Counted from the stretch's first letter, positions 52,401 through 60,450 are shown. The stretch: 64,000 nucleotides of DNA from Lysobacter_L cavernae (GCF_042648505.1 NZ_JBHRXK010000003.1:372001-436000), one strand, 5' to 3'. Numbers and translations are program-made. Notes: generated by a model from the sequence alone, not told the origin.

Positions 52401-52892
52401 GAGCACCTGCGGCACGTTGCGGTAGCCGGCCGACTCGAGCCGGCGCTTCTCGGCATCGAGGTCCAGGCGCTGGCCGACGCGCACGTCGAAGCTGCCGCCG
52501 ACCACGTGCCGCAGCGGCGCAAGGCGCTGCAGCAGCGTCTGCACCGGCACGACGACAATGCCGCGCTTGAGCGTCGGCAGCCGGTGCAGCGCCGCCAGAC
52601 GCTGGCTGACGATGTCCGGGTGCGGGCTGAAGACGTCGTAGGGCAGGGTTTCCCAATCGGGGAAATTCACGATCGGCAGCTGGCCGCCGCGGCCGAGCAG
52701 GGTGTGCAGGTCGGATTCGAGCTGGTGCGCGGTGTGGTTGTCGCGCGCGATCACGAGCAGTGGGCCATCGTGCTCGGCCGCCGCGGTGGCGATGTGGAAG
52801 GCCAGCGCGGATGGCGACGCCGGCGCGCGCCACCAGGCGCGTTGCTGGCCGGCCTTGGGCAGCGGCGGGATCGGGAAGACGGACTTCGACAT
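49407..52892 (-). CDS. mfd: Transcription-repair coupling factor
   Basis: A 1161-residue Mfd, the ATP-driven translocase that removes RNA polymerase stalled at DNA lesions and recruits UvrA. The UvrB-homology N-terminus (about 1-330) is followed by the RNA-polymerase-interacting CarD-like domain (about 485-560). The helicase motor has Walker A GDVGFGKTEVAVRAAF, DEEQRFG, TATPIPRTL and QLRGRVGRS; the C-terminal D7 region ends the protein. Family length is about 1150. A palindromic repeat lies in frame at residues 427-434. It is transcribed with the SixA-like gene. Confidence 0.97.
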   Translation of the reverse strand: MSKSVFPIPPLPKAGQQRAWWRAPASPSALAFHIATAAAEHDGPLLVIARDNHTAHQLESDLHTLLGRGGQLPIVNFPDWETLPYDVFSPHPDIVSQRLAALHRLPTLKRGIVVVPVQTLLQRLAPLRHVVGGSFDVRVGQRLDLDAEKRRLESAGYRNVPQVLDPGDFAVRGGLLDVYPMGADTPFRVELLDDEIDTIRGFDPESQRSLDKIDAVHLLPGRELPLDDASLKRALDALRERFDLDTRRSALYQDLKAGLAPAGIEYYLPLFFEQTATLFDYLDANVLPVLGDGTLEAAEQFWAQTAERYEQRRHDLERPLLPPDTLYLSPNALRERLNDGARVEVCGDAHPQRERAVALGDQPAPALPIAARDHAPAEALKSFLSNYPGRVLVAADSPGRREALLELLAAADLHPRVVDGWQAFTAFPLPAGEGLTRFAIAVAPLDDGFAINEPALAVLTERQLFPERASQPRRRKRAGREPEAIIRDLGELSEGAPIVHEDHGVGRYRGLITLEAGGEKGEYLEIEYAKGDRLYVPVAQLHLINRYSGASVETAPLHSLGGEQWTKAKKKAAEKVRDVAAELLEIQAKRQARAGLAIDVDRTMYEPFAAAFPFEETPDQHAAIEAVIRDLSSSQPMDRVVCGDVGFGKTEVAVRAAFVSATAGKQVAVLVPTTLLAEQHYRTMRDRFADWPLKVEVLSRFKTAKEIKTELEKVAEGKIDVVVGTHRLLQPDVRFKDLGAVIVDEEQRFGVRQKEALKALRANVHLLTLTATPIPRTLNMAMAGLRDLSIIATPPAHRLAVQTFVVPWDDAQLREAFQRELSRGGQVYFLHNDVESIGRMQRQLEELVPEARIGVAHGQMPERELERVMLDFHKQRFNVLLSTTIIESGIDIPNANTIIIHRADRFGLAQLHQLRGRVGRSHHRAYAYLVVPDKRSISADAKKRLDAIEAMDELGAGFTLATHDLEIRGAGELLGEDQSGQMAEVGFSLYTELLERAVRSIKRGELPDVDGHHARGAEVELHVPALIPDDYLPDVHTRLTLYKRISGARDVEELRELQVEMIDRFGLLPDPAKHLFAIAELKLAATQLGIRKLDIGLAGGRIQFIEKPNVDPMAIIKLIQGQPKLYQMDGPDKLRLKLDLPDAPARLAAARGLLTLLDKPQ
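51591..51612. repeat. Palindromic dispersed repeat inside mfd
   Basis: CCCTCTCCC (51592-51600) pairs with GGGAGAGGG (51604-51612) over GCG. This is the core of a CCCTCTCCC-type palindromic repeat usually seen between genes in GC-rich gammaproteobacteria. Here it lies within mfd and is translated as FPLPAGEG (residues 427-434). Confidence 0.7.
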
Positions 52893-53101
52893 CGGCGGGG
52901 AATCTCGTGGGACGTTGGGCTGTCAGGTGACGGCCGGGCTTGAGCGGGCGGATCTGCAAAACAGGTGCAGCGCCGGCAGCCGTCGCTGCCAGCGCAAAGA
53001 GCGCCAAGTTTACGCGAGCGCATCTGTGCCCCTGGGATTGCCGGGCCGGCAGGCGGGCCAGCCGTGGGTCACTGCGTTCCAGACATGACGATTCAGATCG
53101 C

Positions 53102-53130
53102 TTGAAATTAAATAGCTCGCTATGTAATTT
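53102..53130 (+). promoter_or_regulatory. ohrR promoter overlapping a 26-bp OhrR operator
   Basis: AAATTAAATAGC (53105-53116) and GCTATGTAATTT (53119-53130) form an inverted repeat with one mismatch and a 2-bp centre, an AT-rich site like known OhrR operators. It overlaps a good sigma70 promoter: TTGAAA (53102-53107), 17-bp spacer, TAATTT (53125-53130). Reduced OhrR bound here would block RNA polymerase; organic peroxides would relieve it. Confidence 0.82.
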
Positions 53131-53136
53131 GTTGGC

Positions 53137-53604
53137 ATGAAAAGCCGATCAGTCACGCCTGCTACCAGCAACCGGGTCCCGCAACGCTTGGACGACCAGG
53201 TCTGCTTCGCCCTGTACTCGGCCGGCCTGGCCTTGAACAAGGTCTACCGAAAGCTGCTGGCCAATCTAGGGCTGACGTATCCGCAGTACCTGGTCATGCT
53301 GGTGCTGTGGGAGCGCGACGGGATCACCGTCTCGGAGATCGGCGAGCGCCTGTTCCTCGACTCGGCGACGTTGACCCCGCTGCTCAAGCGGCTGCAGGCC
53401 GCCGATCTGATCACCCGCACCCGCGCCAGCAGCGACGAGCGGCAGGTGATCATCGCCCTCACCGCCGCCGGGCGCGGGCTGAAGGCACAGGCGCGTTCGG
53501 TGCCCGGCGGGGTGTTCTGCGCGGCCGAGTGTTCGCCTGCGGAACTGGTCGCGCTCAAAGCGCAGCTCGAGTCCCTGCGCGGCAATCTGCTGCGCAATGC
53601 CTGA
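53137..53604 (+). CDS. ohrR: Organic hydroperoxide-sensing repressor OhrR (MarR family)
   Basis: A 155-residue MarR-type winged-helix regulator. Cys23 in QVCFALYSAG is the peroxide-sensing residue; Cys128 and Cys132 match the partner cysteines of the two-Cys Xanthomonas OhrR (positions 22, 127 and 131 there). The recognition helix is in LDSATLTPLLKRL, followed by the wing (SSDERQVIIALT). Oxidation links Cys23 to Cys128 and releases DNA. ATG 53137 lies only 6 bp after the -10 box. ohr follows 99 bp downstream, so both are probably controlled from the same operator. Confidence 0.95.
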   Translation: MKSRSVTPATSNRVPQRLDDQVCFALYSAGLALNKVYRKLLANLGLTYPQYLVMLVLWERDGITVSEIGERLFLDSATLTPLLKRLQAADLITRTRASSDERQVIIALTAAGRGLKAQARSVPGGVFCAAECSPAELVALKAQLESLRGNLLRNA

Positions 53605-53703
53605 TCTCGCAGGCGCTCGCGAAAGGCGCTCAAAAAAGTAGTGCGCTATCAAAGAACAACTTTCCCCGCGCCGGTGGCGCATTCGCAAACCCAGGAGTCA
53701 CCC

Positions 53704-54129
53704 ATGTCCCTCGACAGCGTTCTCTACACCGCCCATGCCAGGGCCACCGGCGGCCGCGACGGCCGTGCCGTCTCGTCCGATAACGTGCTCGACGTCAAGC
53801 TCAGCACGCCGCGCGAACTCGGTGGTGCCGGCGGCGAAGGCACCAATCCCGAGCAGTTGTTCGCGGCCGGTTATTCGGCCTGCTTCATCGGTGCGCTGAA
53901 GTTCGTGGCCGGCCGCGACAAGATCGCTTTGCCGGCCGACACCGCCATCGACGGCAGCGTCGGCATCGGACCGATCCCCACCGGCTTCGGCATCCAGGTC
54001 GAGCTGAAGATCGCGCTGCCGGGCCTGCCGCGCGAGCAGGCGCAGGCACTGGTCGATAAGGCCCACCAGGTCTGCCCGTACTCCAACGCCACCCGCGGCA
54101 ACATCGACGTCACCCTGACGCTGGTCTGA
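53704..54129 (+). CDS. ohr: Organic hydroperoxide reductase Ohr
   Basis: A 141-residue OsmC/Ohr-family thiol peroxidase that reduces fatty-acid and other organic hydroperoxides using dihydrolipoamide. The catalytic Cys60 is in GYSACFIGAL and the resolving Cys124 in HQVCPYSNATRGN; the conserved Arg and Glu region is in the GGEGTNPEQLFAAGY stretch. Length and motifs match Ohr, not OsmC. ATG 53704 follows AGGAG; the frame extends upstream to 53641 without support. Confidence 0.97.
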   Translation: MSLDSVLYTAHARATGGRDGRAVSSDNVLDVKLSTPRELGGAGGEGTNPEQLFAAGYSACFIGALKFVAGRDKIALPADTAIDGSVGIGPIPTGFGIQVELKIALPGLPREQAQALVDKAHQVCPYSNATRGNIDVTLTLV

Positions 54130-54186
54130 TTGCCGTCGACACGTAACGGCACGGATGGGCCACGGTGCCCACCCGTGTGTGGAGTG

Positions 54187-55236
54187 TCAGGGTCGGGCTT
54201 CAAGCACCAGGTTGAACGGTGTCTGCGTGGCGCGGCGGAAGCGGGTGAAGCCGGCTGCTTCCATCACCTCGCGCAGGCGCGCTTCGCCGGCTTGGGCGCC
54301 CAGCGCCGGCCCGTTGCGTGCCAGCGATACCGGCACGCAGATCTGCGAGGACGCACCGTAGTAGACGCGCCCGACCGGGTTGAGGTTGTCGGCGACACGG
54401 TCACCGGCGAACGGCTCGACCAGCAGGCAGTTGCCATCGCTCTTGAGCGCCTGCCGCGCATGACGGGCGGCACCGACCGGGTCGCCCATGTCGTGCAGGC
54501 AGTCGAAGAAGGCGATCAGGTCGAAATGCCCGCCGCTGTAGCCGGTGGCGTCGGCGACCTCGAAGTAGGCGTTGTCGACGCCGGTTTCCTTGGCGCGCTC
54601 GCGGGCGACCTCGATCGACGGCGCATGGTAGTCGTAGCCGATGAAGGTGGACTTCGGGAAGGCCTTGGCCATCAGCGTGGTGCTGGCGCCGTGACCGCAG
54701 CCGATGTCGGCGACCTTGGCGCCGGCCTTGAGCTTTTCCAGCACGCCGTCCAGGGCCGGCAGCCAGTTCGCCAGCAGGTTGGCGTTGTAACCGGCGCGGA
54801 AGAAGCGCTCGGTGCCGCGGAACAGGCAGGGATGATGATCGCCCCATTCCATGCCCTTGCCGGTTCGAAAATTGTCCTTGGTCTGCTCCAGTGCATGGAA
54901 GGTGGCCTCGACGATCGAATAGGCGCCGGGCAGATCGACTGGGCCGCCGGGGTCGGCCAGGCACAGGGCCTGCTCCTCGCTGAGCGCGTAGCGGTCGTGG
55001 GCCGGGTCGTACTGCACATAACCGCCGGCGGCCTGGTTGCCGAGCCACTCGCGCACGTAGCGTTCATGGGTGCCGGTCTGGCGGGCGAGTTCGGCCGAGT
55101 TCATCGGTTGCCTGGCCAGTGCACGGTAGAAGCCGAGCTGGTCGCCGATCAGCACCAGCGTGGCACTGATGGCGGCGCCCAGGTCGCCCACGGCGTGGCC
55201 GAGGAATTGATTGAGGCGGTCTTCGTCGATGCTCAT
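54187..55236 (-). CDS. SAM-dependent methyltransferase with winged-helix N-terminus
   Basis: A 349-residue class I methyltransferase. Residues 1-100 form a winged-helix dimerisation-type domain (LIGDQLGFYRALARQPMNSA, then THERYVREWLGNQAAGGYV). The Rossmann domain has VADIGCGHGASTTLMAKAFP (SAM motif I), FIGYDYHAPSIEVARERAKE and HFDLIAFFDCLHDMGDPVG. It resembles Rv2258c-type and small-molecule O/N-methyltransferases; substrate unknown. ATG 55236 follows an AGGA 9 bases upstream; longer frames lack homology. Confidence 0.85.
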   Translation of the reverse strand: MSIDEDRLNQFLGHAVGDLGAAISATLVLIGDQLGFYRALARQPMNSAELARQTGTHERYVREWLGNQAAGGYVQYDPAHDRYALSEEQALCLADPGGPVDLPGAYSIVEATFHALEQTKDNFRTGKGMEWGDHHPCLFRGTERFFRAGYNANLLANWLPALDGVLEKLKAGAKVADIGCGHGASTTLMAKAFPKSTFIGYDYHAPSIEVARERAKETGVDNAYFEVADATGYSGGHFDLIAFFDCLHDMGDPVGAARHARQALKSDGNCLLVEPFAGDRVADNLNPVGRVYYGASSQICVPVSLARNGPALGAQAGEARLREVMEAAGFTRFRRATQTPFNLVLEARP

Positions 55237-55343
55237 CGTGGCGTCCTGGAGGTGTCCTTCCATGGACGTGCGGCAGTACCTGCCGCAGACCCCCTGCCTG
55301 GATTTCAACGCGGTTGCGGCGCCGCTACGGACAGGCTGCGGGT

Positions 55344-55895
55344 TCAGCTCTTGCCGGTGTTGAGGTCCAGCACCACCCGGATCAGGCCGGGTGCGTCCTG
55401 CTGGAATTCGCGTTCGAAGCCCAGCGACTGCGCCAGCGCCAGCATCGCGTGGTTGTGCTCGAACACGTCGCCGTAGACGCGGTCGAGCTTCTTGCCGCGC
55501 GCCCATTTGACCAGGCGGGTCATCAGGTAGCGGCCCAGCCCCATGCCGGCGACGTAGTGGCTGACCAGGATCGCGAACTCGGCGTCGCGGCCGTTGTTGT
55601 CGATGGCGATGCGCGCGACCGCGCCAACCAGTGCTTCGCCGGGCGGCAACGGCTCGGCGGCAACCAGGGCGAACTCGGTCTTGGGGTTGATCCGGGTGAA
55701 GCGCTCGGCCATGTCCGGGCTGAGCTCCTTCAACGCATAGAGGAAGCGCTGGCGCACTTCCTCCGGCTGCAGCAGGCCGAAGCTGGCACGGATCGGCTCG
55801 GCGTCCTCCGGCCGGATTGGACGGATCAGCACTTCGCGTCCGTTGGGGAGACGCTGGCGTTCGTGCCAGGGCGGGAGTCGTTCGCGCGCGGCCAT
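55344..55895 (-). CDS. GNAT acetyltransferase (Pat C-terminal-like)
   Basis: A 183-residue GNAT protein. It starts LPNGREVLIRPIRPEDAEPIR and continues with VRQRFLYALKEL, a motif shared with the acetyltransferase half of protein lysine acetyltransferases (Pat/YfiQ). The acetyl-CoA loop is VSHYVAGMGLGRYLMTRL (Q/R-x-x-G-x-G/A variant). It lacks the large acyl-CoA-synthetase-like half of YfiQ. It could acetylate protein lysines or a small molecule. ATG 55895 is preferred. Confidence 0.85.
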   Translation of the reverse strand: MAARERLPPWHERQRLPNGREVLIRPIRPEDAEPIRASFGLLQPEEVRQRFLYALKELSPDMAERFTRINPKTEFALVAAEPLPPGEALVGAVARIAIDNNGRDAEFAILVSHYVAGMGLGRYLMTRLVKWARGKKLDRVYGDVFEHNHAMLALAQSLGFEREFQQDAPGLIRVVLDLNTGKS

Positions 55896-55982
55896 GGGCC
55901 GATATTGGCACACTTGCCGTGCAAGCGCGTGTCGAGGTTTTCACAGGGCCGGGCCCTGGGCGGCGACCGGCGGGGAGGGGCG

Positions 55983-56333
55983 ATGGACGAGTCGGTGTTG
56001 CGGGGTTGGTCGGCCGGATGGCCCGGTGTCAGCGACTCGGTGAAATGGGAGGACGACCTGGTCTTCTGCGTCGCCGAGAAGATGTTCTGCGTGCTCTGCC
56101 TGCGTGGCCCGCAGGCGGGCAGCTTGAGTTTCAGGGTCGAAGACGAGCGGTTCCTGGAGCTGACCGAACGGCCCGGCTTCATCCCGGCGCCCTACCTCGC
56201 CCGCGCGCACTGGGTGCACGTGGCCGAGCCCGGCCGCCTGCCCCCGGGCGAGCTGCACAGTTTGCTGCGGCGCAGTTACGAGTTGGTGCGCGCGCGGCTG
56301 CCGAAGAAGACCCAGCGCGAGCTGGTCGACTGA
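55983..56333 (+). CDS. MmcQ/YjbR-family protein
   Basis: A 116-residue protein of the MmcQ/YjbR family. The conserved pattern is PGVSDSVKWEDDLVFCVAEK, then MFCVLCLRG and an FLELTERPGFIPAPYLARAH stretch with WVHVAEPG, followed by a C-terminal helical LLRRSYELVRARLPKK. These proteins adopt a CyaY-like DNA-binding-type fold; the function is not established. ATG 55983 follows GAGGGG. The CDF gene begins 80 bp downstream. Confidence 0.88.
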   Translation: MDESVLRGWSAGWPGVSDSVKWEDDLVFCVAEKMFCVLCLRGPQAGSLSFRVEDERFLELTERPGFIPAPYLARAHWVHVAEPGRLPPGELHSLLRRSYELVRARLPKKTQRELVD

Positions 56334-56412
56334 GCGACCGCATTCGCGCGCGGTGGCCGGTGCTAGACTCGCCCCGCTTCAACTCCGCATTCGATATCCA
56401 AGGAAGACAAGC

Positions 56413-57327
56413 ATGGCCGGTGGTGGTGATTCGACCCGTGCGATCCTGTTCGCGCTGGGCGCCAACTTCGCGATCGCGGTCGCCAAGGGCGTGGCCGCGT
56501 TCTTCACCGGCTCCAGCGCGATGCTGGCCGAGACCGTGCACTCCCTGGCCGACTGCGGCAACCAGCTGCTGCTGCTGCTGGGCATGAAGCAGGCCAAGAA
56601 GCCGCCGTCGCCAGACTACCCGCTGGGTTACGGCAAGGCGATCTACTTCTGGTCGTTCCTGGTCGCGGTGATGCTGTTCACCGTCGGCGGCATGTTCTCG
56701 CTGTACGAGGGCATCCACAAACTGCAGCAGCCCGAACCGCTCAAGCAATGGTGGTGGGCGGCCGGCGTGCTGGTGTTCGGCATCGTCGCCGAGGCCGTCT
56801 CGATGCGCGCCTGCCTGCACGAGGTCAACAAGGCGCGCGGCAACCGCTCGCTGTGGCAGTGGTTCCGTGAGAGCCGCCAGGCCGAACTGGTGGTGATCTT
56901 CGGCGAGGACCTGGCCGCGCTGCTCGGCCTGGTGTTCGCACTGGCCGCGGTGATGCTGGCCGTGATCACTGGCAACCCGCTGTGGGACGCCATCGGCACC
57001 ATCGCCATCGGCGCGCTGCTGATCATCGTCGCGGTGTTCGTGGCCATCGAGGTCAAGGCGATGCTGATCGGGCAAAGTGTGGACCCGGCGCGCCAGCAGC
57101 AGATCCGCGAGTTCCTCGACGCGCGGCCGGAAGTGGCCCGCGTGATCAGCCTGATCACCCTGCAGCTGGGCGACGAGGTGATGGTGTCGGTGCAGGCACA
57201 GATGCGCGAGGAGCACAGCGTCGTCGCGCTGACCGACCAGATCAATGCGGTCGAGCGCGCGCTCAAGCAGGGTTTTCCGGAAGTGCGCTGGAGCTTCTTC
57301 GAGCCGGACGTGAAAGCCGGGGTCTGA
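56413..57327 (+). CDS. Cation diffusion facilitator (ZnT9-like) transporter
   Basis: A 304-residue CDF-family metal/proton antiporter with six membrane helices (about 10-215) and a C-terminal cytoplasmic metal-sensing domain (about 220-304, ALTDQINAVERALKQGFPEV). Metal-site residues are HSLAD (about 43-47) in TM2 and FGEDLAAL (about 170-177) in TM5, the latter with ED in place of the usual HD pair. This marks the ZnT9/SLC30A9-like branch, so zinc may not be its main substrate. A terminator follows. Confidence 0.9.
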   Translation: MAGGGDSTRAILFALGANFAIAVAKGVAAFFTGSSAMLAETVHSLADCGNQLLLLLGMKQAKKPPSPDYPLGYGKAIYFWSFLVAVMLFTVGGMFSLYEGIHKLQQPEPLKQWWWAAGVLVFGIVAEAVSMRACLHEVNKARGNRSLWQWFRESRQAELVVIFGEDLAALLGLVFALAAVMLAVITGNPLWDAIGTIAIGALLIIVAVFVAIEVKAMLIGQSVDPARQQQIREFLDARPEVARVISLITLQLGDEVMVSVQAQMREEHSVVALTDQINAVERALKQGFPEVRWSFFEPDVKAGV

Positions 57328-57348
57328 GCCGCCGGAAGGAAAGACCAG

Positions 57349-57375
57349 AAAGCCCGGCTCCAGCCGGGCTTTTTT
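57349..57375 (+). terminator. Rho-independent terminator after the CDF gene
   Basis: AAAGCCCGGC (57349-57358) pairs with GCCGGGCTTT (57363-57372) over TCCA, followed by TTTC. A 10-bp perfect stem with U tail, 21 bp after the stop and before the convergent rlmJ. Confidence 0.93.
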
Positions 57376-57391
57376 CTGGGAGCCTCAGGCG

Positions 57392-58255
57392 TCAGCGGCC
57401 TTCGGTCACCAGCCATTCCACGCGGGCGCTGGCGGCCGGGCTTTCGCCGAGCGCGCGCGCCAGCAGCGGCAGGACTGCGGCCAGGGTCTGGTCGAGCTGC
57501 CAGGGCGGATTGAGCAGCAGCAGGCCGCTGCCGTTCATGCGCAGCGGCGAATCGTCGGCGCGCACCAGCAGTTCGGCGACCAGCGACGACTTGGCTGGCA
57601 GGGCGGCAGCGCGGCGGTAGAACGGCTGCAGCGAGCGGCGCAACTTGATCGGATACCACAACGCGCAGGTCGCCTGCGGCCAGCGGGTCAGGGCCTCGCG
57701 CAGGGCACCGATGGCGCTGTCGAACTCTTCCAACTGCGCCTCATAGGGCGGATCGATCAGGACCAGGCCGCGGTTGAACCGGGTCGCGCCGATCCGCGGC
57801 GGCAGCAGGGCCTTGATCGCGGCGTAGCCGTCGCGCGCATGCACGGCCACGCGCGGGTCGTCGGCAAAGTTGCTCTTGAGCTGGGCGGCCTCCTCCGGTT
57901 GCAGCTCGCAGGCGGCGATGCGGTCCTGCTCGCGCAGCGCCTGCGCCAGCAGCCACGGCGAGCCGGGGTAACTGGCCGGGCCGTGCGCGGCGCGACAGGC
58001 CTTGATCGCGGCGAGGTAGCGGGTGATCGCCGGGTGCTTGGGCGCTTCCGCCAGCAGCCGGCCGATGCCGCCTTCGGCTTCGCCGGTGCGCATCGCCGAG
58101 TTGCCGTCGAGCGCGTACAGGCCGCGACCGGCGTGGCTGTCGAGGGCGAACAGGGGGGCGGGCTTGGTGGTCAGGGCGTCGCAGAGCGCCAGCAGGGCGA
58201 CGTGCTTGAGCACGTCGGCGTGATTGCCGGCATGGAAGGCGTGGCGATAGTTCAT
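57392..58255 (-). CDS. rlmJ: 23S rRNA (adenine2030-N6)-methyltransferase RlmJ
   Basis: A 287-residue methyltransferase that makes m6A2030 in 23S rRNA. The start MNYRHAFHAGNHADVLKH is the family signature; LDSHAGRGLY, YPGSPWLLAQALREQD, the catalytic LIDPPYE and the C-terminal NPPWQLD all match E. coli RlmJ. ATG 58255 aligns with the E. coli start. Confidence 0.97.
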   Translation of the reverse strand: MNYRHAFHAGNHADVLKHVALLALCDALTTKPAPLFALDSHAGRGLYALDGNSAMRTGEAEGGIGRLLAEAPKHPAITRYLAAIKACRAAHGPASYPGSPWLLAQALREQDRIAACELQPEEAAQLKSNFADDPRVAVHARDGYAAIKALLPPRIGATRFNRGLVLIDPPYEAQLEEFDSAIGALREALTRWPQATCALWYPIKLRRSLQPFYRRAAALPAKSSLVAELLVRADDSPLRMNGSGLLLLNPPWQLDQTLAAVLPLLARALGESPAASARVEWLVTEGR

Positions 58256-58340
58256 GGCGGGCATCTTATAGAAGCCGTGGCTTGGAGGTCGCGGCCCGCG
58301 CCTGCACTATGTCGGGCAGCGCCCCACCCACGATGGCCGA

Positions 58341-59012
58341 ATGCCCCGGATCCTGCTGGTCGAAGACGAAACCGCGATTGCCGCGATCGTGCTGCATGCG
58401 CTGCGGGCGGAAGGTTTCGAGGCGATGCATTGCCTGACCGGCGGCGAAGCCCTGCGTCTGGCCCGGGACGAGCGTTTCGACCTGGCCGTGCTTGACGTCG
58501 GCCTGCCGGACATCGGCGGCTTCGCCCTGTGTCGGGAATTGCGCCACGGGCGCGATCTGCCGGTGATCTTCCTGACCGCACAGAACGCCGAGGCCGAGCG
58601 CATCCTCGGTCTGGAGATCGGCGCCGACGACTACGTGACCAAGCCGTTCTCGCCGCGTGAGCTGGTGGCCCGGGTACGTGTGGTGTTGCGTCGCACTCAA
58701 CCGACTGCCGCGACCGGGGCGGGCGACGGGTTTGTCCATGACGTCGACGGCAAGCGCATCCGCTACCGCGGCCTGCCACTCGACCTGACCCGCTACGAAT
58801 ATGGCCTGCTGGCTGCGTTGCTGCTGCGGCCGGGCGCGGTGCTGTCGCGGGCACAGTTGATGGACCGCGTCTGGGGCGACGCGCTGGACAGCAACGACCG
58901 CACCGTCGACACCCACATCAAGACCTTGCGCGCCAAGCTGCGCGAGGTGGCGCCCGACACCGACCCGATCCGCACGCATCGCGGCCTGGGCTATTCGCTC
59001 GAACTGGGCTGA
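58341..59012 (+). CDS. creB: OmpR-family response regulator CreB
   Basis: A 223-residue regulator. Receiver domain 1-115 with VEDE acidic pair, Asp at about 51 in LAVLDVGLPD and Lys in VTKPFSP. The winged helix (about 135-223) has LTRYEYGLLAALLLRPG and NDRTVDTHIKTLRAKLRE. It sits 10 bp before the kinase; assignment to CreB rests on the creBCD order and the cre tag before creD. It binds direct TTCAC repeats when phosphorylated. Confidence 0.92.
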   Translation: MPRILLVEDETAIAAIVLHALRAEGFEAMHCLTGGEALRLARDERFDLAVLDVGLPDIGGFALCRELRHGRDLPVIFLTAQNAEAERILGLEIGADDYVTKPFSPRELVARVRVVLRRTQPTAATGAGDGFVHDVDGKRIRYRGLPLDLTRYEYGLLAALLLRPGAVLSRAQLMDRVWGDALDSNDRTVDTHIKTLRAKLREVAPDTDPIRTHRGLGYSLELG

Positions 59013-59022
59013 ACCTGCGCAC

Positions 59023-60450
59023 ATGAACATCGGCCTGCGCATCTTTCTCGGTTACTTCGTCATCGTCGCGTTGGCGGGGCTGCTGTTGGCGCAGGTATTC
59101 GTCGCGCAGGTGAAGCCGGGCGTGCGCCAGGCGATGGAAGACACTCTGGTCGACACCGCCAACGTGCTGGCCGAGCTGGCCACTGACGACTTCGTCGAAG
59201 GCCGCATCGGCGAGGGTGATTTCGCCAAGCGCGTGCGGGCGATGGCACAGCGCGATTACGGCGCGCGGATCTGGGGTTTCGGCAAGCGCTCCTCGCAATA
59301 CCGTATCTACGTCACCGACGCGCAGGGGCGGGTGGTGTTCGACAGCAGCGGACGCGATGTCGGCAAGGACTATTCGCGCTGGAACGACGTCTACCTGACC
59401 CTGCAAGGCCGCTACGGCGCGCGGTCCACGCGCGTGGATCATGCCGACCCCGACTCGACCGTGATGCACGTCGCCGCGCCGATCCGCGACGCCGGTGGCC
59501 GCATCATCGGCGTGCTGACGGTGGCCAAACCAAACCGCACGATCGCGCCGTTCATCGAGCGCAGCCAGGCGGTGGTGCTGCGCTGGGGCGGGGTGTTGCT
59601 GGGGGTGTCGTTGCTGATCGGCCTGCTCGCGGCGTGGTGGCTGTCGCGCCAACTCGGCGGGCTGCGCCGTTACGCCCATGCCGTCACCGCTGGCGAGCGG
59701 GCGACACCGCCGCCGGCGGTGGGCGAATTCGGCGAACTCGGCCGCGCACTGGAGACGATGCGTGATCGCCTGGAAGGCAAGCAGTACGTCGAGCAGTACG
59801 TGCACACGCTGACCCATGAGATGAAGAGTCCGCTGGCGGCGATCCGCGGCAGTGCCGAACTGCTCGAAGGTCCGCTCGATGAGGCCGACCGCACCCGTTT
59901 CGCCACGGCGATCCGCAGTCAGAGCGAGCGGTTGGCGCAGATGATCGACAAACTGCTGGCGTTGGCCGCGGTCGAGCACCGCCAGCGGCTCGACAAACCC
60001 GAAGCGGTGAGCCTGGGTGCCATCGCCGAGGAGGCCGCCGAGCAGTGCGCCCCGCGCCTGGTGCAAGCCGGATTGACCTTGTGCTGCGAGCTGGAGCCGG
60101 GGCTGCCGACGCTGCCGGGCGATCCATTCCTGTTGCGGCAGGCGCTGGTCAATCTGATCGACAACGCCGCCGATTTTTCGCCGGCCGGCGCTACGATCGA
60201 GCTGCACCTGCAGTGCAGCGGTGACAGGCAGCGCATGGAAGTGCGCGATCGCGGCGCGGGCATTCCCGATTACGCGCAGGCGCGCGTGTTCGAGCGTTTC
60301 TACTCGCTGCCGCGTCCCGGCCACGGCAGCCGCAGCAGCGGCCTGGGGTTGTGCTTCGTCGCCGAGGTCGCGGCCCTGCACGGCGGCGAAGCGGCGCTGG
60401 TCAATCGCGAGGGCGGTGGTGCGGTTGCCAGCCTGACGTTGCCGGGTTGA
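59023..60450 (+). CDS. creC: Sensor histidine kinase CreC
   Basis: A 475-residue two-helix membrane kinase. A first TM (about 4-24), periplasmic domain (about 25-185; RYGARSTRVDHADPDSTVMH) and second TM (about 186-206) lead to HAMP (to about 250). The H-box is LTHEMKSPLAAIRGSAELLEG with His265 as phosphoacceptor; the ATPase shows NLIDNAADFSPAG and GLGLCFVAEVAALHGG. Length fits E. coli CreC (474). It phosphorylates CreB. Confidence 0.93.
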   Translation: MNIGLRIFLGYFVIVALAGLLLAQVFVAQVKPGVRQAMEDTLVDTANVLAELATDDFVEGRIGEGDFAKRVRAMAQRDYGARIWGFGKRSSQYRIYVTDAQGRVVFDSSGRDVGKDYSRWNDVYLTLQGRYGARSTRVDHADPDSTVMHVAAPIRDAGGRIIGVLTVAKPNRTIAPFIERSQAVVLRWGGVLLGVSLLIGLLAAWWLSRQLGGLRRYAHAVTAGERATPPPAVGEFGELGRALETMRDRLEGKQYVEQYVHTLTHEMKSPLAAIRGSAELLEGPLDEADRTRFATAIRSQSERLAQMIDKLLALAAVEHRQRLDKPEAVSLGAIAEEAAEQCAPRLVQAGLTLCCELEPGLPTLPGDPFLLRQALVNLIDNAADFSPAGATIELHLQCSGDRQRMEVRDRGAGIPDYAQARVFERFYSLPRPGHGSRSSGLGLCFVAEVAALHGGEAALVNREGGGAVASLTLPG

